Shown here: positions 8,823 to 18,138 of the stretch, in pieces
Position numbering within the stretch: position 1 is the stretch's first letter
Layout: every line of letters begins with the position of its first letter
From: Actinocrispum wychmicini
GTDB lineage: Bacteria > Actinomycetota > Actinomycetes > Mycobacteriales > Pseudonocardiaceae
Direction of reading: 5' to 3'
DNA: 64,000 nucleotides
NCBI RefSeq assembly: GCF_004345645.1
Contig: NZ_SLWS01000005.1
Location: 620,001 to 684,000, forward strand
The notes under the pieces: model-generated
Told to the model about the DNA's origin: nothing
Databases searched by the model: none
Seen by the model: only the letters and a program-made list of their open reading frames with translations
Translations under genes and position numbers: made by a program

Positions 8823-9389
8823 ATGCCGTACGACTCGAACGCCACCAAAGAGCGGATCCTGGCGGCGGCCACCACGGAGTTCGCCGAGTTTGGCGTGGCC
8901 GGCGCCCGCATCGACCGGATCGCGGCGAACGCCGAGGCCAACAAGCGAGCCATCTACGACTACTTCGGCGACAAGGACGCTCTGTTCGCGGCCGTCCTGG
9001 AACGTCAGATGGTTCAGTGCGCCGAGGTCGTGCCGGTCAACGGTGGCGACATGGCCGACTATGCCCGCCGGCTGATGGACTACCACGCCGCTCACCCTGA
9101 GGCGTTGCGGCTCCTGCTGTGGGAGGCTCTGGAGTTCCGGGGCGAGCAGGTTCCGGCCGAGGAGACCCGCCGGGCCAAGTACGGCAAGCGGGTGGCGGCC
9201 ATCGGCGAAACCGGCGGTATCGACCCGCGGGTGCTCATGTTCTTCACCCTGGGCCTGGTGAACTGGGGCTCAGCCGTGCCGCAGCTCCGCCGGATGATCC
9301 TGGGCGACGACCACGCCGCGAACAGCCTCCAGGACGCCGTGGCGGCGGCGGTCCGGGTGTTGCAACACGTCCGGATCACCCCGGGTTGA
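8823..9389 (+). CDS. TetR-family repressor, likely controls the divergent MFS gene
   Basis: A 188-residue regulator. The N-terminal helix-turn-helix has the canonical pattern (ERILAAATTEFAEFGV, then RIAANAEANKRAIYDYFGDKDALF, residues about 10-55), and the C-terminal ligand-binding domain is helical with a FFTLGLVNWG segment. ATG 8823 is exactly 7 nt after TACCCT, so the transcript is probably leaderless. The operators in the shared promoter suggest autorepression and repression of the exporter, relieved by an unknown exported ligand. Confidence 0.92.
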   Translation: MPYDSNATKERILAAATTEFAEFGVAGARIDRIAANAEANKRAIYDYFGDKDALFAAVLERQMVQCAEVVPVNGGDMADYARRLMDYHAAHPEALRLLLWEALEFRGEQVPAEETRRAKYGKRVAAIGETGGIDPRVLMFFTLGLVNWGSAVPQLRRMILGDDHAANSLQDAVAAAVRVLQHVRITPG

Positions 9390-9530
9390 TCGCGGTGGGC
9401 AGCGCCATGGGCGAGCGTGAGCCGAGGTCCGCAGGTTCCGGTGCGCAGGCGAGTGTCCGACTTTGGTCGGATACCAGGCGGTACCTGAGACGAATGGTCG
9501 TGGTCCTCAGGTCGCGGCATAGTGAGAAGT

Positions 9531-10040
9531 GTGAGTCAAGCGATCGCCCCCAAGCTGCAGTTGCGCATGCGTCAGCCGGCCAACCAGGTGCATCCGAAGG
9601 CCGTGTTCTGGTGGACGTTGCACGGGGTCATCTTCTGGGGTGTGCTGGTGGTCGGTCTCGCGGTGGGCCGGTACTTCGCCGACAGTCCGGTGTGGATGAC
9701 GTGGGTTCTGGTCGGGCTGGTCGTGGTGGCGTTGGTCGACATTCTCGTTGAGCCGAGGCTGCAGTACCGGCTGCATCGGTGGGAGGTCACCGACCAGGCG
9801 GTGTACGTGCAGTCCGGGGTGCTCGTGCGGGAGTGGCGCGTCGCTCCGTTGTCGCGGGTGCAGACTGTGGACAGTGCGCGGGGGCCGCTGCAACAGTCGT
9901 TGGGGTTGGCGACCGTGACGGTCACCACTGCGTCGGCGTCCGGTCCGCTGAAGATCAAGGGGCTCGGTCATCAGGAGGCGGCCGAGTTGGTCGATCGGCT
10001 GACCGCGATCACCGAGGCCACGCCCGGGGACGCCACATGA
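9531..10040 (+). CDS. Bacterial PH-domain membrane protein (YdbS-like)
   Basis: A 169-residue protein with two adjacent transmembrane segments (FWWTLHGVIFWGVLVVGLAV and WMTWVLVGLVVVALVDIL) followed by one bPH2 domain (YRLHRWEVTDQAVYVQSGVL, RVQTVDSARGPLQQSLGLATVTV). Pairs of YdbS/YdbT proteins are widespread; their function is poorly defined and thought to be envelope-related. GTG 9531 is chosen because CATAGT lies 7 nt upstream (leaderless); GTG 9522 is an alternative. The stop overlaps the next start as ATGA. Confidence 0.85.
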   Translation: MSQAIAPKLQLRMRQPANQVHPKAVFWWTLHGVIFWGVLVVGLAVGRYFADSPVWMTWVLVGLVVVALVDILVEPRLQYRLHRWEVTDQAVYVQSGVLVREWRVAPLSRVQTVDSARGPLQQSLGLATVTVTTASASGPLKIKGLGHQEAAELVDRLTAITEATPGDAT

Positions 10041-11560
10041 GCGAGGTGTACGAGGCCGCGCCGCCGCTCGCGGAGATCACCGAGGACTGGCAGCGGCTGG
10101 ATCGCCGGACGATCTTCGTGGCGCCGCTGATGCCGATGCTGTCGGTCCTCGGCGCGGTCGCGTTGATCGTCGTGGTGCGTGGCTGGGCGAAGGTGAGTTT
10201 CTGGGAACCGGCGATCACCGGGGGTATCGCCGTGGCCCTGTTCATCCACAGCGCATGGCGGTGGAAGACGACGAGATACCGCGTCACTGACACGCATGTC
10301 GAGATGCACAGTGGTGTGGTGACGCGCAAACGTCGCTCGGTGACCAGGGACCGGGTGCGCGCGGTCGACATCTCGGCGAACGTCTTCCACCGCGTGTTCG
10401 GGATATCTGTGGTCACCGTCGGCACCGGGCGGCACGTCAGTGACGCCGGCGACGAGATCAAGCTCGACTCAGTGTCCACAGTGGAGGTCGAGCACCTCCG
10501 TCGGATGCTGATGCGCCGGACCACGAGCGGTCCGCTCGTTCAGGACGGCCGACTGACGAAGTTCACCACCGAATGGCTGCGGTACGCGCCGCTGACGGTC
10601 ATCGGGTTCGTGGCGGTCCTCGTCGCGGTCGGTGGTCTCACCCAGCTCGGCCGGACTGTCGGCATCAAGCTCTGGGACACCAAGTTCTCCCACACGATCT
10701 ACGACTGGTACGCACGGGAGCCGTTGCCGCTCACGATCCTGGTCACCGCCGCGATCGTGTTGGTGTTGAGCATGATCCTCTCGGTGGCGGTGTACGCGGT
10801 CATCTACTGGGGCTTCGAGCTGACCAGGCGGGACGGCGCCCTGCACGTCCAGTACGGCCTGCTCACCAAGCGTTCGGTGGCCATCGAGGAACGCCGGCTG
10901 CGGGGCGTCAAGGTGGACGAGCCGCTGCTGCTGCGCGCGGTCGGGGGCGCCAAAGTGACCGCGGTCGCGACCGGACTGGGCAAGAAGAAGGGCGAGGACG
11001 AGAAGTGGGAGGTCGACGCGAACCTCCTGCTGCCGCAAGCTCCGCACGGTGAAGCCAACCGGGTCGTCGCCGAGGTCCTGCGGGTGCGGCCCGCGCCGAC
11101 CGAAGCGACCCTGGTGAAGCATCCACGGGCGGCCGCGCGACGCCTGATCATGTGGTCCACGCTCATCTTCGCCGTGCCCGCGATCGTCATGGGGGTGTTG
11201 TCCGCGGTCGATCTCACCCCGGACTGGATTTGGGAGGTACTGCTGGTCCTGGTGCCGGTCGGCGTCCTCTACGGCATCGGCGAGTACCACGGCCTCGGGC
11301 ACACGCTGTCCGGTGACTTCCTGGTGTGTCGTGAGGGAGTGACGCCGCGGGTGACCGTCGCCGTGCAGCGGACGGGCATTGTCGGCTGGAAGATCCGGCA
11401 GTCTTTTTTCCAGCGGCGACTGAGGCTGATCACGGTCGGCGCGACGGTCGCTGCGGGTAGCGGCGCGTACTACGTGCGTAACGCCAACCAGGACGACGGG
11501 CTCTCGGTGGCGGATGTGGCAGTTCCTGACCTGCTGGCGCCCTTCCTGGAGAGATATTAA
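10037..11560 (+). CDS. Multi-bPH2-domain membrane protein (YdbT-like)
   Basis: A 507-residue partner of the preceding gene, translationally coupled through ATGA at 10037-10040. It contains three transmembrane-pair plus bPH2 units: around residues 25-165 (YRVTDTHVEMHSGVVTRKRR), 185-350 (FELTRRDGALHVQYGLLTKR) and 370-495 (CREGVTPRVTVAVQRTGIVGW). This three-repeat layout is typical of YdbT. The pair probably forms a membrane complex; no catalytic residues are evident. Confidence 0.85.
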   Translation: MSEVYEAAPPLAEITEDWQRLDRRTIFVAPLMPMLSVLGAVALIVVVRGWAKVSFWEPAITGGIAVALFIHSAWRWKTTRYRVTDTHVEMHSGVVTRKRRSVTRDRVRAVDISANVFHRVFGISVVTVGTGRHVSDAGDEIKLDSVSTVEVEHLRRMLMRRTTSGPLVQDGRLTKFTTEWLRYAPLTVIGFVAVLVAVGGLTQLGRTVGIKLWDTKFSHTIYDWYAREPLPLTILVTAAIVLVLSMILSVAVYAVIYWGFELTRRDGALHVQYGLLTKRSVAIEERRLRGVKVDEPLLLRAVGGAKVTAVATGLGKKKGEDEKWEVDANLLLPQAPHGEANRVVAEVLRVRPAPTEATLVKHPRAAARRLIMWSTLIFAVPAIVMGVLSAVDLTPDWIWEVLLVLVPVGVLYGIGEYHGLGHTLSGDFLVCREGVTPRVTVAVQRTGIVGWKIRQSFFQRRLRLITVGATVAAGSGAYYVRNANQDDGLSVADVAVPDLLAPFLERY

Positions 11561-11637
11561 CGTCACAGTGGTTGAACCACCTTCGTTACCTGCTCGTGTC
11601 CTTGGCGAGGCTCAGGGTGGATTTCGAGGAGTGGTGT

Positions 11638-12483
11638 ATGCCCCTGTTCAAGAGTGCTGGCCGGCACCGGAAGCAGGCGACGATCGGCTTGGCGGCCGTG
11701 CTGGGCGTCGCTGGGATCGCCGCCGCGGCCATCGCGTTCAGCTCCGGTGACAGTCAGGCCGCGGAGGACTGCGGTGGGTTGGACACCGCCCTGCAGAACA
11801 ACCTGAACTTCATCGCCGGCCAGCAGGCCAATCCGGATGCGCAGTCGGCGGCGCGGATCGCGAACCGGCAGGCTGTGGTGGATCTGATCCAGCAGCGCCG
11901 CAAAGCCGCCGGGTGCACCAAGAACGTCACAGCCGACGCCGCGGCGGCTGTGCCGACGACCTCGGGGGAGAACTGCGCCGGCCTGGACCAGGCGCTCAAG
12001 AACAACCTGAACTTCATCGCCGGCCAGCAGGCGAAACCGGATGCGCAGTCGGCGGCGCGGATCGCGAACCGGCAGGCTGTGGTGGATCTGATCCAGCAGC
12101 GCCGCAAAGCCGCCGGGTGTACGGCGGACGTCAAGGCGGACAACGGGAACGCCACACCACCCGCCGACAACTCCGGCGGTGCGAACACCGACACGAGCGC
12201 GGCCAAGCCGCCCACGAACGACGACAACGCGTCCGGCAGCGTGGTGTGTGCCGGTTCCACAGTCACGTTGTCCGGCGAAGGCGGCGCGCCGGCCGCGTCG
12301 AGCAACCAGTTCCCGGCTGGCACCAAGCTCAAGGTGACCAACCTGGACAACAACAAGTCCACCACCGTCCAGGTCACGTCCGTCTCCGGAAGCTGTGCGC
12401 TGCTGAACAACGCGGCCTTCGAACAGGTCCGTGAGCCGGGCAAGTTCCTGATCCGGCACGTGCGCATCGAGCGCGTCGGCTGA
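11638..12483 (+). CDS. Secreted protein with duplicated Cys-flanked domain and C-terminal double-psi barrel
   Basis: A 281-residue protein. GAGGAG sits 4-5 nt before ATG 11638. A long signal peptide or membrane anchor (TIGLAAVLGVAGIAAAAIAF) precedes two nearly identical helical units of about 47 residues, each framed by cysteines (DCGGLD...AAGC and NCAGLD...AAGC) and separated by an Ala/Thr linker. A Pro/Asn/Asp-rich linker leads to a C-terminal domain (about 200-281) whose FPAGTKLKVTNLDNN...FEQV pattern resembles the RlpA/expansin double-psi beta-barrel. The catalytic aspartate region of RlpA (NDRGPF) is not preserved, so a wall-binding rather than lytic role is likelier. This is inferred from pattern similarity only. 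Confidence 0.7.
   Translation: MPLFKSAGRHRKQATIGLAAVLGVAGIAAAAIAFSSGDSQAAEDCGGLDTALQNNLNFIAGQQANPDAQSAARIANRQAVVDLIQQRRKAAGCTKNVTADAAAAVPTTSGENCAGLDQALKNNLNFIAGQQAKPDAQSAARIANRQAVVDLIQQRRKAAGCTADVKADNGNATPPADNSGGANTDTSAAKPPTNDDNASGSVVCAGSTVTLSGEGGAPAASSNQFPAGTKLKVTNLDNNKSTTVQVTSVSGSCALLNNAAFEQVREPGKFLIRHVRIERVG
11797..12119 (+). repeat. 119-bp intragenic direct repeat, 117/119 identical
   Basis: Copies at 11797-11915 and 12001-12119 are 204 bp (68 codons) apart and differ at only two positions (GCC AAT versus GCG AAA). Flanking coding sequence of the same domain has diverged (GGLDTALQ versus AGLDQALK), so the identity is confined to a block, pointing to gene conversion or a very recent duplication. 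Confidence 0.93.
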
Positions 12484-12493
12484 GATCCCCTTT

Positions 12494-12530
12494 CCCCGTC
12501 TCACGAGTGGGCCATGCTCGTGAGACGGGG
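12494..12530. terminator. Bidirectional terminator hairpin between convergent genes
   Basis: A perfect 14-bp stem, CCCCGTCTCACGAG (12494-12507) with its complement (12517-12530), closes a 9-nt loop. It begins 10 bp past the stop of the rightward gene and 31 bp before the stop of the leftward mocR-type gene. Confidence 0.85.
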
Positions 12531-12561
12531 ATCGTGGCTGTCTAGTGTCCGGCGGCGACCA

Positions 12562-13941
12562 CTAGATTTCCCGCACCGCCTCGCGGAATTCCGCGACCGC
12601 GGTGCGGAGACGGTCGGGGGTGAGTGTCGCGTAGCCGACTACGAGGCCGGGGAAGAGGCCGTTCGTCGCGTAGCCGGCCAGAGCCGGGGCGTTCACCCCA
12701 CGGGCGGCGAGCGCCTGCGAGAGCAGGCGGTCGTCGATCCCGTCCGGGAGCCGGATCACCAGGTGCAGTCCGGCGGCGATGCCGATCGGGCGCCAGTCGG
12801 GCAGATCCTCCGCCAACGCCGCCAACAGCGCGTCCCGCCGACGTCGGTACAGCGCCCGGGTCCGGCGCAGGTGGCGGTCGTAGCCGCCGGACCGCAACAG
12901 CCAGGCCAGGGTCGCCTGCGGTATGGTCGCCGTTCCCATGTCGGAGAACCGTTTCCGGGCAACGAGGGTGGCCCGGAAACGGTCCGGCACGACCGCCCAG
13001 CCCAGGCGCAGCGCGGGTGACAGCACCTTGCTGACACTGCCCTGATAGACCACACGGGACGGCGCAAGTGCTTGCATGGCACCGAGTGCGGGCCGGTCGT
13101 AGCGGTGCTCGGCGTCGTAGTCGTCCTCGATGATCACCCCGTCCACGTCACGAGCCCACGCCAGCAACGCGTGTCGCCGGTCCGGATGTAGGACCACACC
13201 CAGCGGAAACTGGTGCGCCGAGGTCGTCAGCACGGCTCGACAGTCCGTCTTGGCCAGGTCCGACACGCGCAGGCCGCGATCGTCCACAGAGATGGAGACG
13301 GGCTTGAGTCCGTGTGCTTCAACGAGTTCACGTTCGCCGGGCAGGCAGGGATCCTCGATCGCGATCGTGCGGTGCCCAGTCATCCGGAGTTGCTCGAACA
13401 TCAGCCGGAGCACCTCGGCCGCGCCGTTCGTGATCACGATCTGGTCGGCGGTCGCGGCGACCGCGCGTACTCGCCCGAGATAGCTGGCCAGTTCCGTGCG
13501 CAGGCCGGCGAACCCGGCTGGGTCGGGATAGTCGAGCGCCTCGTCCGGCAGCTCCGCCAACGCGGCCCGGGTCGCCGAGACCCATTCGGCGCGCGGAAAC
13601 GCCGACAGCGCGGGCACACCGGTTCGCAGGTCGATCCGCCACGACTGCCGGCCGCTTGGTGGCGCGGGCGTGGCGTCGCCGGAGCCGACGGGCGCGACCG
13701 TCGTGCCTGAGCCGTGCCGTGCGAGCAGGTAGCCCTCAGCCACGAGCTGGGCGTACGCGGACGTGACCGTGCCACGGGCGACCTCTAGTTGGCCGGCGAG
13801 GTCGCGGCTCGACGGCAGTCGAGTGCCGGGCACCAGCCGGCCGTCCCGGATGGCGTCCCGCAGTGCCGACTCGACCGCCCGGCCACGGCGTGGTCCGGTC
13901 GGCAACAGGAGCTCTCGCAAAGTGGTCCAGTTATCGACCAT
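12562..13941 (-). CDS. MocR/PdxR-type GntR regulator with aminotransferase domain
   Basis: A 459-residue protein: a GntR winged helix at about 15-80 (RLPSSRDLAGQLEVARGTVTSAY) joined to a fold-type I aminotransferase-like domain (about 115-455) with the PLP-binding lysine in GSVSKVLSP. MocR proteins use PLP as an effector and regulate vitamin B6, GABA or amino-acid export genes. It diverges from an EamA transporter, a very common MocR arrangement, which is therefore its likely target. TAAGCT lies 8 nt before ATG 13941. Confidence 0.92.
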   Translation of the reverse strand: MVDNWTTLRELLLPTGPRRGRAVESALRDAIRDGRLVPGTRLPSSRDLAGQLEVARGTVTSAYAQLVAEGYLLARHGSGTTVAPVGSGDATPAPPSGRQSWRIDLRTGVPALSAFPRAEWVSATRAALAELPDEALDYPDPAGFAGLRTELASYLGRVRAVAATADQIVITNGAAEVLRLMFEQLRMTGHRTIAIEDPCLPGERELVEAHGLKPVSISVDDRGLRVSDLAKTDCRAVLTTSAHQFPLGVVLHPDRRHALLAWARDVDGVIIEDDYDAEHRYDRPALGAMQALAPSRVVYQGSVSKVLSPALRLGWAVVPDRFRATLVARKRFSDMGTATIPQATLAWLLRSGGYDRHLRRTRALYRRRRDALLAALAEDLPDWRPIGIAAGLHLVIRLPDGIDDRLLSQALAARGVNAPALAGYATNGLFPGLVVGYATLTPDRLRTAVAEFREAVREI

Positions 13942-13981
13942 GGAAGTGGAGCTTACTGCTGGACCACATATCCGGCACTCT
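13922..13981. promoter_or_regulatory. Shared promoter/operator of mocR-type and eamA genes
   Basis: GTGGTCCAG (13922-13930) and CTGGACCAC (13959-13967) form a perfect 9-bp inverted repeat with a 28-bp spacer, and a third half-site-like AGTGGAG lies at 13945-13951. Spaced AGTGG(A/T)C half-sites are what MocR dimers usually recognise. The left arm lies inside the mocR coding start and the right arm just upstream of the eamA -10 (CACTCT, 13976-13981). Confidence 0.6.
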
Positions 13982-13988
13982 TGATCAC

Positions 13989-14948
13989 GTGACCAAGGCG
14001 ATCTGGCTGGCGGCTGTGGCTTCGTTGCTGGTGGGCGGCTCGGTGCCGCTCACCGGGATGCTCGACGGATACCCGGTGCTGACCGGCCAGGCGATCCGCT
14101 ACGCGATCGGCGCGATCGCGCTGCTCGCGTGGCAGAGGGGCAGGTTCTCGCGACCGGGACCGCGGGACCTGCCCGCTCTTACTGAGCGGACCTGGCTACC
14201 GCGACCGGCGCTGCGGGACCTGCCTGGGTTGATAGGCATGGTCGGCGCGGGCATGCTCGGCTTCAACGCCCTGATCCTCCTGGCCCAGCGGTACGCCACG
14301 CCCGGCTTCGTCGCCGCCGTCCTTGGCGGCAGCCCGCTGGTTCTCGCGATCCTTGTACCCGCGCTGCGAGGCAAACGGCCGAATCCGCGCGCGCTCGCGG
14401 GAGCCGTGCTGGTGGTGGCCGGGGTCGCGGTGTTGACCGGCGGCGGCTCGTGGCACGGGCCAGGGCTGCTGCTCGCCTTGCTCGTGCTGGCATGCGAAGT
14501 GACCTTCACGTTGGCCGGCGCCGGTGTCGTACGGCGGATCGGCGCAGTCGCCGCGTCCACTTGGGCGTGTGTCGGTGCGGCCGTAGGCGGTTTCGCGGTC
14601 ACGATCTGGAAAAGTGACTGGGCGATGCCAACTTCTCGGCAGTGGGCGGTGTTATTCGTGTTGGGCACCTTGGTCACGGCAGTGGCGTTCGTGTTCTGGT
14701 ACACGGGCGTCCGGGTGCTCGGCGCTGACCGGGTCGGTGTCCTGATCGGGCTGATGCCGCTGTCCGGACTGGGGGTCGCGGTGATCGTCGGCGCACAGCC
14801 GCTGACGATCACCGCGCTCACCGGCGCGCTTGTCGTGGCCGTCGGCTGCGTTATCGGTCTGGGCGGAACGCGTAGTAGATCGCGGCCATATCCTCGTCGC
14901 CGTGTCCGAGATCCCGGGCCCGCCGCGTCACGTTCAGAATCGCTGTGA
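13989..14948 (+). CDS. EamA/RhaT-family transporter (DMT superfamily)
   Basis: A 319-residue ten-helix drug/metabolite transporter made of two EamA halves (about 5-150 and 155-300). Pairing with a divergent MocR regulator suggests amino-acid or B6-related metabolite export. CACTCT lies 7 nt before GTG 13989, so the message is probably leaderless. The Arg-rich last 25 codons overlap the convergent dehydrogenase gene by 98 bp, an unusually long tail-to-tail overlap. Confidence 0.88.
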   Translation: MTKAIWLAAVASLLVGGSVPLTGMLDGYPVLTGQAIRYAIGAIALLAWQRGRFSRPGPRDLPALTERTWLPRPALRDLPGLIGMVGAGMLGFNALILLAQRYATPGFVAAVLGGSPLVLAILVPALRGKRPNPRALAGAVLVVAGVAVLTGGGSWHGPGLLLALLVLACEVTFTLAGAGVVRRIGAVAASTWACVGAAVGGFAVTIWKSDWAMPTSRQWAVLFVLGTLVTAVAFVFWYTGVRVLGADRVGVLIGLMPLSGLGVAVIVGAQPLTITALTGALVVAVGCVIGLGGTRSRSRPYPRRRVRDPGPAASRSESL

Positions 14949-15689
14949 TGACCGACGCGTCCACACCGGAGTCCTTGATCGCCTGCGCGATCAGGTCAGT
15001 GTCCTTTTCCAAACCGTCCAGGGCGAAGGTCGGCGCGAAGTCGCGGGCGATCATCGCGGCGCCCTTGCCCTGAGCGATCAGCGAGTCGGACGCCTGGCCG
15101 CGGATGGTGTCCAGGAACAGTCGCGGATCCACGCCGACGGCCTCGGCGAACGCGACCGTCTGCGCCACGCCGGCGAGCACACACTGCATCCACCCGTTGA
15201 TGACGAGCTTGAGCTTGCTGGCCGCGCCCGGCTCGTCGGCGATCCACATCAGCCGCGAGCTGACGGCCTCGAACACCGGCGTCACCTTGTCCTTCAGCTC
15301 GGCCGGTCCGGACGCCATCACGACCAGGGTCCCGTCCTCGGCGGGCTTCTTGGTGCCCAGAACGGGCGCGTCGACGAACCGGTCGCTGAGCGCGGCCAGC
15401 CTGGCTGTGCCGGCGATGCCGACCGTACTCATCTGTGCCCACACGGTTTCCGGACCGAGCGTCACGTTCTTGATGACGGACTCGACGGAGTCCGCGTCGT
15501 GCAGCATCGTGATCACGACATCGGCGCCGTCGACCGCTTCGGCCGCGGTGTCGGTGACCGTGACCCCGTGTTCCGCCAACGGTTCCGCGCGCGCCTTCGA
15601 CCGGTTCCACGCCTTGATCGGGATTCCGGCCCTGGCGATGTTCTTCGCCATGCCTGTTCCCATGATCCCGGTGCCGAGCAGGGCAACCC

Positions 15690-15693
<4 letters not shown>
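14851..15693 (-). CDS. Beta-hydroxyacid dehydrogenase (3-hydroxyisobutyrate dehydrogenase family)
   Basis: A 280-residue NAD(P)-dependent oxidoreductase. The Rossmann motif GTGIMGTGMAKN opens the protein and the catalytic lysine K162 is in the GAASKLKLVIN motif. Family members oxidise 3-hydroxyisobutyrate, tartronate semialdehyde, succinic semialdehyde and similar compounds; the substrate is not readable. Its GTG start overlaps the fumC stop (GTGA, 15690-15693), implying co-translation with fumarase. Confidence 0.88.
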
Positions 15694-17090
<1,397 letters not shown>

Positions 17091-17169
17091 GACCCGAGTG
17101 TTCACCCTAGGCTGGGTTCTCCGCTCGTCGTAGGCTCGTGATCGTTCCCACCACCACGGGGGTGTTGTC

Positions 17170-18138
17170 TTGACGGACGTTGATTTGCTCATCGTCGGGG
17201 CCGGACCAACCGGCCTGTTCGCCGCCTACTACGCGGGTTTCCGGGACCTCTCCACGGCGGTCGTGGACTCCCTGCCGGAACCCGGCGGCCAGGTGACCGC
17301 GATGTACCCGGAGAAGATGATCTTCGACGTGGCCGGCTTCCCGGCCATCCGCGGCCGTGACCTGGTAGCGGCCCTGGTCGAACAGGCCGCCCAGTGGAAA
17401 CCCACATACCTGCTGGGCCGCAAGGCAAGCACCCTGTCACCCAACGGCGACGGCTTCACCGTCAGCCTGGGCGACGGCACCGAGGTCCACGCCGGCGCGA
17501 TCCTGATCACCGCCGGAATCGGCGAGTTCACGCCCCGCCCGCTGCCCGCCGGCGACGGCTGGCTGGGCCGCGGAATGGTCCACTTCGTCCCCGAGCTGGA
17601 CATCTACCGGGACAAACACGTGGTAGTGGTCGGCGGCGGCGACTCAGCCTTCGACTGGGCCCTCGCCCTGCACCCGATCGCGGCCTCGGTGAAACTGGTC
17701 CACCGACGCGCGAAATTCCGCGCCCACCCACCAACGGTCCGCGCGGTGGAGGAACTCGGAGTGCCGATCATCACGGACGCCGAGGTCACCGCCCTGCGCG
17801 GCGAGCCAACCGTGCAGGAATGCGACATCCGAGTGAAAGGCTCCGACCCGGTCACCCACCAAGCGGACGTGGTGGTGGCCGCCCTCGGCTTCACCGCCGA
17901 CCTGGGCCCACTGGAGACGTGGGGTTTCAAGCTCAGCCACCGCGCGATCGAAGTCGACAGCACGGGAAAGACCGCTGTGGACCGGGTTTACGCGGCCGGC
18001 GACGTGGCGCAGTACCCGGGAAAGGTCAAGCTGATCGCCACGGGCTTCGGCGAAGCGGCCACAGCGGTGAACAACATCGCCGTCGCGCTGAACCCGGAAG
18101 CGCATTTGTTCCCCGGTCACTCCAGCAACGACGGATAG
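17170..18138 (+). CDS. Ferredoxin--NADP+ reductase (thioredoxin-reductase-like, type 2)
   Basis: A 322-residue flavoprotein with an FAD-binding GAGPTG (about 9-14) and NAD(P)-binding GGGDSAFDWA (about 156-165). The CxxC redox pair of thioredoxin reductase is absent, which identifies the YumC/type 2 ferredoxin-NADP reductase branch. It would shuttle electrons between NADPH and ferredoxins such as the 3Fe-4S protein near 50.5 kb. The start is a TTG with GGGGG 7 nt upstream. Its stop is immediately adjacent to the stop of the convergent NACHT gene. Confidence 0.88.
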   Translation: MTDVDLLIVGAGPTGLFAAYYAGFRDLSTAVVDSLPEPGGQVTAMYPEKMIFDVAGFPAIRGRDLVAALVEQAAQWKPTYLLGRKASTLSPNGDGFTVSLGDGTEVHAGAILITAGIGEFTPRPLPAGDGWLGRGMVHFVPELDIYRDKHVVVVGGGDSAFDWALALHPIAASVKLVHRRAKFRAHPPTVRAVEELGVPIITDAEVTALRGEPTVQECDIRVKGSDPVTHQADVVVAALGFTADLGPLETWGFKLSHRAIEVDSTGKTAVDRVYAAGDVAQYPGKVKLIATGFGEAATAVNNIAVALNPEAHLFPGHSSNDG

